A stretch of 64,000 nucleotides of DNA from Gemmatimonadota bacterium (GCA_016191225.1 JACPPC010000020.1:1-64000); one strand, 5' to 3'. Positions 9,291-19,634 are shown, counted from the first letter of the stretch. Numbers and translations: made by a program. Notes: generated by a model not told the origin, from the sequence alone.

Positions 9291-12134
9291 CTACGCCGCC
9301 GCGGCGTCCTCGTGGATCGCCTGCGCCAGCGCCCGCGCCAGGCTCTCCGGCGTGAACGGCTTGATCAGCAGCCCCCGCAACCCGCGCTGCCGCGCCGTCT
9401 CGGGCGTGAGCATGCCACTGTACCCGGTGGCGAGGATCACCGGCAGGTCCGGGCGGATGCGCAGCGCCTCGGCGGCGAGCTGCAGCCCCGACATCTCGGG
9501 CATCGTCAGGTCGGTCACCAGCACGTCGAACTGCCGCGCATCGCCGCGGAGCGCGAGCAGCGCCTCCCCGGCGCGCGTCACGACCGTGGCCCGGTAGCCG
9601 AAGCGCTGCAGCGTGCGCTCGGCGAGCCGCGCCAGCACCGGCTCGTCGTCCACGAACAGCACGTGCGCGCCGTTCCCCGGCGGCACCTCGTTGCCGGCCG
9701 GCTGCACGACCAGCGGCGACTCCGCGGACACCGGCAGGTGCACCACGAACCGCGTCCCGCGGCCGAGCTCGCTCGTGACGGTGATCGCGCCGTCGTGGCT
9801 GCGCACGATGCCATGCACCACGGCCAGGCCGAGCCCCGTCCCCTCCCCCGCCACCTTGGTGGTGAAGAAGGGCTCGAACACCCGGTCGAGGGTCTCGTGC
9901 GACATCCCGTGCCCGGTGTCCGTCACCGTGAGACGCACGTACGGCCCCACGTGCAGCTCGGGGACGCGGCGGCCGAGGTCCTCGTCCACCCACACCGACT
10001 CGAGGGCGACCGACATCGTTCCCCCCTGCTCGCGCATCGCGTGCACGGCGTTGGTGGCGAGGTTCATGATCACCTGGTGCAGCTGCGTCGCGTCGGCGAT
10101 CACGAACGGCAGGTCGGGGCTGATCCGCTCCTCGATGGTGACCGACGCCGGCACCACGGCGCGCAGCAGCGCCGTCGCCTCGCGCAGCACGGGGGCCACC
10201 GCCATCGTGCGCCGCTCCTGCTCCTGCCGGCGGCTGAAGGTCAGGATCTGCCGCACCAGTTCGGCGGCGCGCCGGCTGGCGCGCTCCACCTCGCCGAGGA
10301 ACTCCTGGGCGCGGTGCTGCTCGTCGAGCTCCTGGCGCGCGAGCTCGAGGTTGCCCACCAGCGCGGCGAGGATGTTGTTGAAGTCGTGCGCCACGCCGCC
10401 GGCCAGGGTGCCGAGGGCCTCCAGCTTCTGCACCTGGCGCAGTTGCATCTCGAGCTGGGCGCGCTCGGTCACGTCCTCGACCACCGCGATGCAATACGGT
10501 GGCACGCCGGGCCGGTCGCGCACGATGCTCGCCGTCAGCCGCCCGCGCACGATCACGCCGTCCTTGCGGCGGTAGCGCTTCTCCACCTGGTACGAGTCGC
10601 GCTGGCCGCTCACGAGCTGCGTGAACAGCCCCACGTCCTGGTGCACGTCGTCGGGGTGCGTGAACTCGGTGAAGCGCATCCGCTGCAGCTCCTCGGCGGA
10701 GTAGCCGAGCCAGTCGCAGAGCGGCGGGTTGGCTTTCATCGGCCGGCCATCGAGGGCCACGAGGGCCATCGGCATCGCCGCCCGCTCGAAGATCGCCCGG
10801 AACTCGGCCTCGCTGGCGCGCGTCGCCTCGGCGGCGCGCACCCGCTCGGTGAGGTCCACGAGCGTCGTGACCTGCTGCTCGCCGGCACGCACCGTCTGCA
10901 ACTCCACGTGCCGGATCGTGCCGTCGGCCGTGACCAGGTTGGCCGGGAGGGGCGGCATGAGGGCCCCGCCCTCGGCGCTCGTGGCGGCGCGGCGGTCGGT
11001 CTCGCTGCGCAGCGCGGCGCGGTAGGCGAGGTCGGGGAAGGCGCGCTTCCACCAGGCGTCCACGGTGTCGGTGTGGCCGGCGGTGCCCCCCACCAGCGTC
11101 GCCAGCGCCGGGTTCACGTACAGCGACTGGTTGTCCTCGCCCGCGACCATCATCGCCACCGGCGCCGCGTCGACGAGCCGCCGGAACTTCCCCTCGCTCA
11201 CCTTGAGCCGGCGCAGCGACGTGCGCTGCCCGTCCACCGTGGCGGCGACGAGCAGCACCCCCACGTACACGACGGACAGGTACGCCTGCAGGATCAGCAC
11301 ATGGTGCGCCCGCTCGCCGGGCAGCGCCGCGAACACGCCGCGACCATGCATCGTCCCCCAGGCCGCGATCACCGCCAGCGGCGCCAGCGACCACGCCACC
11401 CCCATCAGCCCCAGGCGCAGCGCCGCCAACACGAACGGCAGCACGATCACGGCCAACAGGGGGCGCATCGGCTCGGCTTGCGCGGCCGGCATCAGGAAAA
11501 CCAGCGCCGCCCCCGGCAGCACCACCGCGAACACGGCCACGACCTCGAGCCAGTGACGCCACGGGGCTTCGCGCCCCCACCGGTACACCCGCCGCGCCGT
11601 GAGCCACACCGGGGCGGCGACGATCACGCCAAGGGCGTCGCCGATCCACCACTGCACCCACGACACCAGGTTCATGGTGCCCGACCCGGCAACGGCGCGC
11701 ACCACCACGCCGATCGCCCCCGTGAGCGGCCCGCTCACGAGGATCGGGATCGCCATGAAGGCGAGCACCCCGCGCACCGTGGTCAGCGACGAGCCGTCGG
11801 GGGCAAGCCGGCGCAACAGCGCCGCCGACAGCATGGCGACGCTCAGCGTCGCGACCGCGTAGCCGGCGGCCAGCGCGTGCTCGGGCACGCTGCGGCTGGC
11901 CACCACGTAGCGCGTGATCCCCGCCAGCAGCATTACCCGCCACCAGTCACGCCGCGCCGTGAGCAGCAGCCAGCCGAACAGCAGCCCCGCGGGTGGCCAG
12001 AGCGGCGCCACCGACCCGCGTTCCCCGACGAGGCGGGTGCTGAGCTCGGTCAGGAGGTAGAAGATCGCGCCGCGCAGGAGCAACTCGCTCCAGGTTCGAC
12101 GCGTGGGCGCCACAACCGTGTCCGTCACGAACAT
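9291..12134 (-). CDS. Hybrid sensor histidine kinase: MASE1-like membrane domain, PAS domains, HisKA/HATPase, receiver
   Basis: LWPPAGLLFGWLLL (MASE1-like), HDFNNILAALVGNLE (H box), GTGLGLAVVHGIVRSHDG (G box), VLFVDDEPVLARL...LVTDLTMPEMSGLQL...LIKPF (REC). Confidence 0.9.
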   Translation of the reverse strand: MFVTDTVVAPTRRTWSELLLRGAIFYLLTELSTRLVGERGSVAPLWPPAGLLFGWLLLTARRDWWRVMLLAGITRYVVASRSVPEHALAAGYAVATLSVAMLSAALLRRLAPDGSSLTTVRGVLAFMAIPILVSGPLTGAIGVVVRAVAGSGTMNLVSWVQWWIGDALGVIVAAPVWLTARRVYRWGREAPWRHWLEVVAVFAVVLPGAALVFLMPAAQAEPMRPLLAVIVLPFVLAALRLGLMGVAWSLAPLAVIAAWGTMHGRGVFAALPGERAHHVLILQAYLSVVYVGVLLVAATVDGQRTSLRRLKVSEGKFRRLVDAAPVAMMVAGEDNQSLYVNPALATLVGGTAGHTDTVDAWWKRAFPDLAYRAALRSETDRRAATSAEGGALMPPLPANLVTADGTIRHVELQTVRAGEQQVTTLVDLTERVRAAEATRASEAEFRAIFERAAMPMALVALDGRPMKANPPLCDWLGYSAEELQRMRFTEFTHPDDVHQDVGLFTQLVSGQRDSYQVEKRYRRKDGVIVRGRLTASIVRDRPGVPPYCIAVVEDVTERAQLEMQLRQVQKLEALGTLAGGVAHDFNNILAALVGNLELARQELDEQHRAQEFLGEVERASRRAAELVRQILTFSRRQEQERRTMAVAPVLREATALLRAVVPASVTIEERISPDLPFVIADATQLHQVIMNLATNAVHAMREQGGTMSVALESVWVDEDLGRRVPELHVGPYVRLTVTDTGHGMSHETLDRVFEPFFTTKVAGEGTGLGLAVVHGIVRSHDGAITVTSELGRGTRFVVHLPVSAESPLVVQPAGNEVPPGNGAHVLFVDDEPVLARLAERTLQRFGYRATVVTRAGEALLALRGDARQFDVLVTDLTMPEMSGLQLAAEALRIRPDLPVILATGYSGMLTPETARQRGLRGLLIKPFTPESLARALAQAIHEDAAAA

Positions 12135-12323
12135 CCCGCGTGAGGGGTCAGCCGGGGCCGTCGGCACGTCCGTCGGCTGGTGGCACTCCGCTCCCGAACC
12201 GGAACATAGCAGTGCCGGGGCGCGCTCCAAGGGCCGTTCCGTGACGGTTTCGTGAGGAAGTGACGGGGGTGCCGCGCGACGGTGCGCCGCACCCCCGCGG
12301 TCCCCGTCCGCGGCGCCGCCGCC

Positions 12324-13739
12324 CTACACGGCGTCCGACAGCGACGTGAAGTTGAAGTCGCGCACCCGCAGCGACGGCATCACCTGGCCCGTGGCGGTTC
12401 GCTCCGCCTTCCCCACCTCGTCGAGCTTGCTGAGCATCAGCAGCGGGCTCTCGTTCCAGCGGAAGTTCTTGAGCGCCCGCGTCACCTTCCCCTTCTCGAT
12501 CAGGAAGGTGCCGTCGCGCGTCAGCCCGGTGAGCATCACCGTGCGCTGGTCGAGCGAGCGGATGTAGAAGAAGTGCGTGACGAGGATGCCGCGATCGGTG
12601 CCCGCGATCAGCTCCTCGATGCTCCTGGTGCCGCCCACCATCTTGAGCCCGCCCGGCAGCCCGCCGCCGAAGCCGCCGCCACCCCCGCCGCCAAGGCCGC
12701 CACCGGCGCCGGTCGGTTCCCTGCCCTGCCGGGCCGCCCAGTAGCGCGAGTACGACAGGTTCTTCAGCACGCCATTCTCGACCCACACCCGGCGCTGCAC
12801 CGGCAGCCCCTCGCCGTCGTGCGGCGACGCAAGGAGGTCGGGATCCGATGGGTCGCTGTAGAGCGTCACCCGCTCGTCGGCGATCTTCTCGCCAAGCTTC
12901 GTCCCGCCGCCGCGCTTGCTGAACGGGGAGCGCCCCTCGTCGGCATTGCGGGCGTTGAAGCCGAACGCGATCTGTGGAATCAGGTCCGCCACCGCCTGTG
13001 GCTCGAGCACCACCGTGTACATCCCCGGCTCGATCGCCTGCGGGTTGCGGCTGGCGACCGCCTTGCGCGCCGCCGCCTGCCCGAGGGCCGCCGGGTCGAG
13101 CAGCGACCAGTCGCGGGCGCCACCGCTCGCCCAGCCGGAGCCGGTGCCGTCGGGGGTGCGGATCGTGGTGCTCAGGTCGACGGCGGTCTGCCGGTGGTAG
13201 GCGAACAGCCCCTTGCTCGTGGCGACCGCGCCGGCGCCGGCCCGCGCGTCGAGGAAGCCGGCCGCGAACAGGTCCTTGAGGTTCCCCGAGCCGTTGGCCG
13301 CGCCGGCGAGTACCGCCTTCACCGCCGTCGCGCGCACTTCCGGCGTCAGGTCGGCGGTCTTGTCGATGTAGGCGTTCACCGGCGTGTACTGCTGCGGGCC
13401 GAGTTCCCCCATCAGTTCATTGTCGTCGGGGCTCAGCTTCGCGAGCAGCATCGCCGTGGCAACGGTGCGCTGCAGCGACTCGGTGTCGAGCACGTTGGTG
13501 CTGGCGCTGGCGCGCTTCTTCCCCACCGTGCAGGTCACCGACACGATCGTGTCGGTGATCCCGCCCGACGTCGTGATCTCGCCGCCGGCGAAGCGGGTGT
13601 TCCCCTGCCACCCCGAGGTGATGTTGACGCGGGTGTCGGTGGCGGTGCTCATGCCGAGCACGCGGTCGGCGAGGGCCCTGGCGGCCTCGCGCGTGAGGTG
13701 CGTGGCGTCGGGGGCGAGGAGGGACCGGGGGCGGCTCAT
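12324..13739 (-). CDS. TldD/PmbA family protein (TldE/PmbA-like subunit)
   Basis: C-terminal SIEELIAGTDRGILVTHFFYIRSLDQRTVMLTGLTRDGTFLIEKGKV motif; overlaps the upstream tldD-like gene by 4 nt. Confidence 0.85.
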   Translation of the reverse strand: MSRPRSLLAPDATHLTREAARALADRVLGMSTATDTRVNITSGWQGNTRFAGGEITTSGGITDTIVSVTCTVGKKRASASTNVLDTESLQRTVATAMLLAKLSPDDNELMGELGPQQYTPVNAYIDKTADLTPEVRATAVKAVLAGAANGSGNLKDLFAAGFLDARAGAGAVATSKGLFAYHRQTAVDLSTTIRTPDGTGSGWASGGARDWSLLDPAALGQAAARKAVASRNPQAIEPGMYTVVLEPQAVADLIPQIAFGFNARNADEGRSPFSKRGGGTKLGEKIADERVTLYSDPSDPDLLASPHDGEGLPVQRRVWVENGVLKNLSYSRYWAARQGREPTGAGGGLGGGGGGGFGGGLPGGLKMVGGTRSIEELIAGTDRGILVTHFFYIRSLDQRTVMLTGLTRDGTFLIEKGKVTRALKNFRWNESPLLMLSKLDEVGKAERTATGQVMPSLRVRDFNFTSLSDAV

Positions 13740-15349
13740 GTGTTCCTCCCCGTGTTCACGATCGTGACGTTCCTGAACCGCGCCGGCGGACAGCCGTGGC
13801 TCACCGAGTTCGACTGCCCCGGCTCGCCCTTGCCGTCGCCGAACGAGCCGCCCAGCCAGTAGCTCGACTTGCCGCCGATCATGTCCATGTTGTTCCAGAA
13901 CACCGGCGTGTTGCTCTGGTAGGCGACGTCCTTGAGCATCCCGGTGATCTTGCCCCCCTTCACCTCGTGGAACACCTGGCCGGAGAACTGGAAGTTGTAC
14001 CGCTGGTGGTCGATCGACCACGAGCCGCGGTTCTTCACCACGATCCCGTTGTCGGTCGCGGCCACGATGTCGTTCAGCGACTGCTCCTTCGCCCCCGGCA
14101 TCAGCGAGATGTTCGGCATCCGCTGGAACTGCACGCTGCTCCACGAGTCGGCGAACGAGCAGCCGTGCGACCGCCTGACGCCGGTCAGCTTCTCGATCCA
14201 CGCCGCCTGCTCGCGGGTCGTCTGGTAGTCCCGGAACACCCCCGTGTCGATGATCATCCAGCTCTCGCTCGGCACCCCCTCGTCGTCCCACGCCACCCGG
14301 GCCAGCGACTCGGGCTGCGTGCGGTCGGCCTGGATGTTCATGAGCTCGGTGCCGTACTTGAGCTTGCCGATGTGCCTCTCCGGCGGCGACACGAACGACG
14401 TGCCGGCGTAATTGGCCTCGTAGCCCATCGCGCGGTCGAGCTCGGTGGGGTGCCCCACCGACTCGTGGATCGTGAGCCAGAGGTTGGTCGGGTCGAGGAT
14501 CAGGTCGTAGCGACCCGGGCTCACCGAACGGGCGCCGAGCTTCTCGGCGGCGAGCGATGCCCACCTGGCGGCGTTCCCCGGCAGGTCGAGCTCCTCGATG
14601 TACTCCCAGCCGCTGCCGCGCGGCGCGAGCTCTTCCGTGTAGGACTGGAAGTCGCCGTCGCCGATCGCCGTGGCGCTGAACGCCGGGCCGACGCGCACGA
14701 AGGTCTGCGTCGTCAGGGTGCCGTCGGTCGTGGCCAGCGTCTTGATCTCGCGCAGCAGCTGCATCCCGCTCTGGGCGAAGCGGATCTTCGGGATCCTGAG
14801 GGCCGCCTCGTTGGCGGCGACCAGCAGGGCGACCTTGTCCTCGAGCGGGACCTCGAGCGGGTCGCGCCTGACCGGAGTGGCCCAGGTGCCCCTCACCGCG
14901 GTCACCGGCGCCAGCTCGACCGGGCGCTTCTGCACCGAGCGCGCCGCCTTGGCGAGCCGCACCGCTTCCTTCGCCACGCGGGCGGCGCTGCCGGCGGTGA
15001 GGTCGCTCGAGGCGGCGAAGCCCCAGCTCCCGTTCACGAGCGCGCGCACGCCGAGCCCGTAGCTTTCGTTGTCGGAGACCCCCTGCACCGTGCGCTCGCG
15101 GGCGTTCACCGACTGGCGGCGGTAGCGGCCGATGCGGCAGTCGGCGTAGCTGGCGCCGGCGTCGCGGGCGGCATTGAGCGCCTCCATGGCGAGGTCATCG
15201 ACGAACGGGTCGCTCCCCGGGAGCGTGCCCCCCTTGCCGGTGACGATCGGGAGTGGGTACTCGGCGGCGGAGAGTATCCGCGGCCCGATGATGGTGGCGG
15301 CCGCCGCGGCGGCGGTCGACTTGACGAACTCCCGGCGTCTGGTCGTCAT
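13736..15349 (-). CDS. TldD family metalloprotease-like protein with Tat-like signal
   Basis: MTTRRREFVKSTAAAAAATIIGPRILSA Tat-like leader; LWLTIHESVGHPTELDRAMGYEANYAGTSF HExxxH motif. Confidence 0.88.
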   Translation of the reverse strand: MTTRRREFVKSTAAAAAATIIGPRILSAAEYPLPIVTGKGGTLPGSDPFVDDLAMEALNAARDAGASYADCRIGRYRRQSVNARERTVQGVSDNESYGLGVRALVNGSWGFAASSDLTAGSAARVAKEAVRLAKAARSVQKRPVELAPVTAVRGTWATPVRRDPLEVPLEDKVALLVAANEAALRIPKIRFAQSGMQLLREIKTLATTDGTLTTQTFVRVGPAFSATAIGDGDFQSYTEELAPRGSGWEYIEELDLPGNAARWASLAAEKLGARSVSPGRYDLILDPTNLWLTIHESVGHPTELDRAMGYEANYAGTSFVSPPERHIGKLKYGTELMNIQADRTQPESLARVAWDDEGVPSESWMIIDTGVFRDYQTTREQAAWIEKLTGVRRSHGCSFADSWSSVQFQRMPNISLMPGAKEQSLNDIVAATDNGIVVKNRGSWSIDHQRYNFQFSGQVFHEVKGGKITGMLKDVAYQSNTPVFWNNMDMIGGKSSYWLGGSFGDGKGEPGQSNSVSHGCPPARFRNVTIVNTGRNT

Positions 15350-15576
15350 GGCCCTGGGAAGGAAAGTGCGTTGACGAACGGCATCGGTGCGACTCGCAAA
15401 GATACGGGCGGAGGGCGCCGGGCGCTGCGCGCGCCGCAGGCGGCGAGTCGGCCTGACACGCCGGCCGGTGGGGGCCGCGCGTAAACCCTAATCGCCGCGC
15501 ACTTGTCCGATGCAGAGAAAGGCAAGGGACCCCACACATCATCATCTGGACCACTTCACCGTCACGAGGTGCGCGC

Positions 15577-16008
15577 ATGTTCACATCCATGCCTCTCATT
15601 CTCACCGCCGCGTTCGGGCTCACGCAGCTCGCGGCAGGCTCGCTCGGCTGGACCGGCACCATGGCCGCACCGGCGACGAACCCCGGCCACTACGCGATCC
15701 AGGGGACCGTCGATATGGAGCCCTTCGGTCCGCAGCAGACACACGTACAGGTGAAGATCGCGAACACGCTGCCGGGGGAGGAGTACAGCTGGTCGCTCCA
15801 CCGTGGCGCGTGCGGGGCCGACGACAAGGCGCTCGCCGCCACGACCGGAAGCGGGACGCTGGTCGAGGGTGGGGGCGGGACGGCGCAGTCGGCGGCGATG
15901 TTCGGCTTCTCGCTCCCCGCCGAGGGCCGGTTCCATGTGAGCGTGCGGGCGAACAATGGCGCGACGCCGCGGGCGGTCGTCGCGTGCGCCGAGCTGCGGG
16001 CGCCGTAG
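15577..16008 (+). CDS. Small secreted hypothetical protein (paralog of 19095..19529)
   Basis: Signal peptide-like N-terminus; shares WTGT, PGEEYSWSLHRGACG and GRFHVSVRANNG patterns with the second copy. Confidence 0.6.
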   Translation: MFTSMPLILTAAFGLTQLAAGSLGWTGTMAAPATNPGHYAIQGTVDMEPFGPQQTHVQVKIANTLPGEEYSWSLHRGACGADDKALAATTGSGTLVEGGGGTAQSAAMFGFSLPAEGRFHVSVRANNGATPRAVVACAELRAP

Positions 16009-16014
16009 CGCCCC

Positions 16015-16111
16015 GTCGTCCTGAGCGAAGCGAAGGACCTGCTTTTGCGGATCCAGGAAGAGCAGATCCTTCGCAGCGCTCAGGATGACACCGCTGCGCT
16101 CAGGATGACTT
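16015..16111. repeat. Dispersed repeat cluster, copy 4 (inverted units)
   Basis: gtcgtcctgagcgaagcgaaggacctgc...gcagatccttcgcagcgctcaggatgac...gctgcgctcaggatgac. Confidence 0.8.
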
Positions 16112-16540
16112 CTTCTGCAAGGGGTGCTTCCATTTGAGCCCGGGAAAGCGGGCGAAGTCGCGGTCGGTGGTGATGAGGGTGGCGTGGTTCTCGATCGCGA
16201 GGGCGGCGAGCCAGGCGTCGGTGACGAGGTTGCCGCGGGCGTCAGCGGCGCGGCAGAGGTTCTCGAAGATCTCCCAGTGGGTATCGCCCGGATGCACCAG
16301 CGACAGGGCGGGCGTGGCACGGAGGAGGCGAATGAAGGTGAAGGCCTGCTCGCGCGTGATCGGCTCGGCCCAGAGCTTCCGGTGCGTGACGATCCGCACC
16401 ACGGCGCCCAGCGACTCCGGCGCGACGGCGACAGGCTCGGAACCCGCGCAGGCGAGATCGAGCCATTCGCGGTAATCGGCGTTCCGCTCGGCGTCCTTGC
16501 GCACCGCGTACACGAGCACGTTGACGTCGAGCAGGATCAC
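16100..16540 (-). CDS. vapC: VapC-family PIN domain toxin
   Basis: VILLDVNVLVYAVRKD...NLVTDAWLAALAIENHATLITTDRDFARFPGLKW; GTG start overlaps the antitoxin stop. Confidence 0.9.
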   Translation of the reverse strand: MILLDVNVLVYAVRKDAERNADYREWLDLACAGSEPVAVAPESLGAVVRIVTHRKLWAEPITREQAFTFIRLLRATPALSLVHPGDTHWEIFENLCRAADARGNLVTDAWLAALAIENHATLITTDRDFARFPGLKWKHPLQKKSS

Positions 16541-16785
16541 TCGATGCCGTCCATCAGGTCCATCAGCTCGGAATTGCTGTCGAGGTTGACGCCGGGCAAC
16601 AGGCCCCCGCGGCCATAGGACGGGAGCTTGACCGGCTTGCGGCCCGCGGCTACGGGCTTGGCGAGGTACTCGGCGAGGGCGTGTTCCATGACCATCGTCA
16701 GCGTGGTATCCCGCTCTCGGGCGTACGCCTTCGCGCGCTTCATCAGCGCCGGGCTCAGGCGGAGGGTGGTGCGCGTGGTAGCCAT
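16537..16785 (-). CDS. vapB: VapB-type antitoxin (ribbon-helix-helix)
   Basis: MATTRTTLRLSPALMKRAKAYARERDTTLTMVMEHALAEYL; directly upstream of and coupled to vapC. Confidence 0.85.
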   Translation of the reverse strand: MATTRTTLRLSPALMKRAKAYARERDTTLTMVMEHALAEYLAKPVAAGRKPVKLPSYGRGGLLPGVNLDSNSELMDLMDGIE

Positions 16786-16827
16786 ATGTCAGTATGTCTA
16801 GCAAGTGGCGTCAGGTATGTCAACGCC

Positions 16828-16856
16828 ACATCGTCGTCCTGGGCGTGGCGAAGGTC
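16828..16856. repeat. Dispersed repeat, degenerate copy 5
   Basis: cgtcgtcctgggcgtggcgaaggtcctgc. Confidence 0.55.
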
Positions 16857-16934
16857 CTGCTTGTGCGGTAGCGACCCGAACCCCGGCCCCGGGTTGCGGC
16901 GCGGCCCTCCGCTCGCGAGACTCCCTTGCTCACC

Positions 16935-18854
16935 ATGCCCTCCCGCAACGACCCCTGTCCCTGCGGCTCCGGGAAGAAGTACAAGCACTGCCATCTCGAG
17001 AGTGACGAGGCGGCGCGGCGCCCGGCTCGTGCATTGCACGTCGAGCGCGGCGGCGGCGCGGTCCGCACGCGCGGCGACCTCCCGCCGGCGGGCGACATTG
17101 GGGAGCAGTGGGAGCTCGTCTTTGCCCCGCTCCAGATCTCCATCGATGACTCGCCGGCGGCCCGGCCGGTGGCGATCGTGGTCGCCGCCGGCCGCCTCGC
17201 GCTTCACGTGGGCCTCGAGTCATCCCTTGGCGCCGATGCCGCGGCCCTGGCCGGCGCGGCGCTGCGCGCCGTCGACGCGGCCCGCGACGCATCCGGCAGG
17301 GAGCCCACCAGGCTGACCCTGCGCGACGCGGGGGTGGCCGATCTGGTGCGCGACGCGCTCGCTCCGCGGGGGGTGACGGTACACACCTCCGACTCGCTCC
17401 CCAGCGCCGACGAGGCCGCCCGGTCGCTCCGGAGCTTCATGGCTCCGGGGTCGAATCCCGACTTGCCGGCGGTCTCGCACCCGGAAACGTGGGCGGGCTG
17501 GGGGCTCGAGCGCGCGCTGGTTGGCCGGCTGCACGCCGCCGCCGCGTCGTATTATCGGGCGGCGCCGTGGAAGGAGCTTTCGGATGAGGAGCCGCTGTTC
17601 ACGGGAGCCGGCGACCCGCCGGAATGGACCGCCGTGGTGCTTGGCAACGCGGGGCTGACCTTCGGGCTCGCCCTGTATCGCGACCCGGACGATCTGTTTG
17701 CGCAGCTCGACGCACCCGACGGCACGGTGATTCCTCAGCCTCCAGGGGGACCGGTGCTCAGCCTGACGTTCGGGCCCGCCGACGACCTGCCGTTGCGCCA
17801 GAAGCGCGAGACACTCGCGGCGCGCTGGGAGGTCGCGGGCCCCAGCGCCTGGCCGGCCCTCGTCGCCATCGGCACGCCGGGGGGCGGTGTCACCGCCGGC
17901 GACGTCGAGGCCCTCATCGAGCGACTCGAGTCGATTCCGCGGTTCGTGAAGGCGCACCGCACCGAGCTCGGCCGGAAGGTGGACACGGACTGGCCGATCA
18001 TCTGGACCGATCCGGTGAACGGGCTGCCAGTCGAGCTTCATGGGGAGCTGGCAGCGATCGTGCCCGGCGTCTTCACGCCACCCGCCGAGCTGGCGCCGTG
18101 CGGGCCTGAGGGAACGGGGGCACGCCCAACGGCGACACTTCGGGCGGTTTCCCCGGGCGACCGCCGCGAGCTCGCCCGGAATGTCGAGCAGGAGTACGTC
18201 GCGCACCTCGTCAAGACCAGGTCGGACGGATCGACCATCCTTCGTCGCCACCGGATCGCGGCACGCCTGCTGACTTACCTGTATGAACACCAGCGCGTTC
18301 CCGTCGAATCGCTGACCGAGTACGAGTTGCGGCAGTTCGTGTACGTGCTCTGCGCGGATGACGACGACCCGAACGCGCCGACCCCGGAGGGGGCGCTCGA
18401 GGCGCTCCGGCATTTCCTCGCGTTCCTGCGCAATGCTCGCAAGGTGCGCTGCCCCTGGGCGGCGGCGATCGTGGCGGACGTGCCGACGCTGGAGGCCCGA
18501 GGGCAGCTCCGGCCGCGACGCGAGGACGGCACGGACGCGAATACCACCGACTGGTCGGCCGACCTGGAGGACGACCTGATGTCGCGGTTACTGCTCCTCC
18601 CGGTGGGGAAGGAGGTCGGCATCGACTGGCCCACCAGCGCCACGCAGGACAAGGAGGGCGTTTCGCTCCTCGCCCACCGGCAGTGGCTCGCGTGGCGCGA
18701 CGAGGTCATCCGCGCCGGGACCACGAAGCCGGGGGCGGTGCACGCCGCCCTGCTGCCCCGGCTCGCGGCCTGGCTCGACGCGCCGCACAAGGCGCTCGCG
18801 GGACGGTCGCCGCGCGCGGCGCTGGCGCGGAAGCGGACAAAGCGCTCACGGTAG
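16935..18854 (+). CDS. SEC-C metal-binding motif protein, large, otherwise uncharacterised
   Basis: MPSRNDPCPCGSGKKYKHCH at the N-terminus; remaining ~610 aa not recognised. Confidence 0.8.
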   Translation: MPSRNDPCPCGSGKKYKHCHLESDEAARRPARALHVERGGGAVRTRGDLPPAGDIGEQWELVFAPLQISIDDSPAARPVAIVVAAGRLALHVGLESSLGADAAALAGAALRAVDAARDASGREPTRLTLRDAGVADLVRDALAPRGVTVHTSDSLPSADEAARSLRSFMAPGSNPDLPAVSHPETWAGWGLERALVGRLHAAAASYYRAAPWKELSDEEPLFTGAGDPPEWTAVVLGNAGLTFGLALYRDPDDLFAQLDAPDGTVIPQPPGGPVLSLTFGPADDLPLRQKRETLAARWEVAGPSAWPALVAIGTPGGGVTAGDVEALIERLESIPRFVKAHRTELGRKVDTDWPIIWTDPVNGLPVELHGELAAIVPGVFTPPAELAPCGPEGTGARPTATLRAVSPGDRRELARNVEQEYVAHLVKTRSDGSTILRRHRIAARLLTYLYEHQRVPVESLTEYELRQFVYVLCADDDDPNAPTPEGALEALRHFLAFLRNARKVRCPWAAAIVADVPTLEARGQLRPRREDGTDANTTDWSADLEDDLMSRLLLLPVGKEVGIDWPTSATQDKEGVSLLAHRQWLAWRDEVIRAGTTKPGAVHAALLPRLAAWLDAPHKALAGRSPRAALARKRTKRSR

Positions 18855-19094
18855 GCGCGCGCCGGAGGTCATCGGGACGGGCGCACCGATACGCCCTTAC
18901 CCGGCCGGCCGTTGGCGCCGCACTCGCTAACACTTCTTCAGCGCGCCGGCGGCTAACGGCCCCCGCCCCCGGGCGTATTCCCTGTCAGTGGCACGCGCGA
19001 CGCGACCGGGCATGATCGGCACCCGCGGCGCGCGTCCTGACCGGGGCCGACGAGCGCCACTCTGCCGTCCATATCAATGAAGGGGGGAACACCA

Positions 19095-19529
19095 ATGATC
19101 TTCGCACCCGCGCGCATCCTGGCCGCGTTCGTCGCACTCGGCGCCCTCGCCGACGGCCCCAGCTGGACCGGCACGATCGCCGCCCTCGCCGACGGCACGA
19201 GCGAGTACAGCGTTGGCGGCACGGCGAGCATGACCGCCGGCGGCCCGCGCAACGCGATCGTGAGCATCTCCGTCGCCCATGGCGTGCCCGGGCAGGAGTA
19301 CGCCTGGTCGCTCTACCGCGGCGCTTGCGGCGACGACACCAGGGCCGTCGCGCCCACCGGCTCGTACTCGACGCTGGTCGGCATCGAGGGTGGCGACGCC
19401 TCGGCGATCGCCGAGTTCAACTTCGCCGTGCCGACGAGCGGCGCCTTTCACGTGAGCGTGGCGACGACGGGCCAGAACGCCGGGCTCGTGGTGGGGTGCG
19501 CGAACCTCGAGCTGGTGCAGGGCAAGTAG
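19095..19529 (+). CDS. Small secreted hypothetical protein (paralog of 15577..16008)
   Basis: RBS-like AAGGGGGG upstream of ATG; WTGTIAAL...PGQEYAWSLYRGACGDD...GAFHVSVATTGQNAGLVVGCANLEL. Confidence 0.65.
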   Translation: MIFAPARILAAFVALGALADGPSWTGTIAALADGTSEYSVGGTASMTAGGPRNAIVSISVAHGVPGQEYAWSLYRGACGDDTRAVAPTGSYSTLVGIEGGDASAIAEFNFAVPTSGAFHVSVATTGQNAGLVVGCANLELVQGK

Positions 19530-19594
19530 GCGAGCTGTGATGGCAGGACAACCGGGCGGCGTGCCGGGGGGCGCGCCGTACTGGTTGGCGGTGC

Positions 19595-19634
19595 AACGCG
19601 GCCCGGATCTCCGTGCGGAGAGCCGGGCCGTGTT
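19595..19634. terminator. Strong GC-rich hairpin between convergent genes
   Basis: AACGCGGCCCGG-A-TCTCC-GTGC-GGAGA-G-CCGGGCCGTGTT (12-bp + 5-bp stems, one G-T, one mismatch). Confidence 0.55.

Noticed and set aside
9276-12143. 955 aa plus-strand ORF
   Set aside because: Antisense to the hybrid histidine kinase; His/Arg-rich nonsense composition with no recognisable motif.
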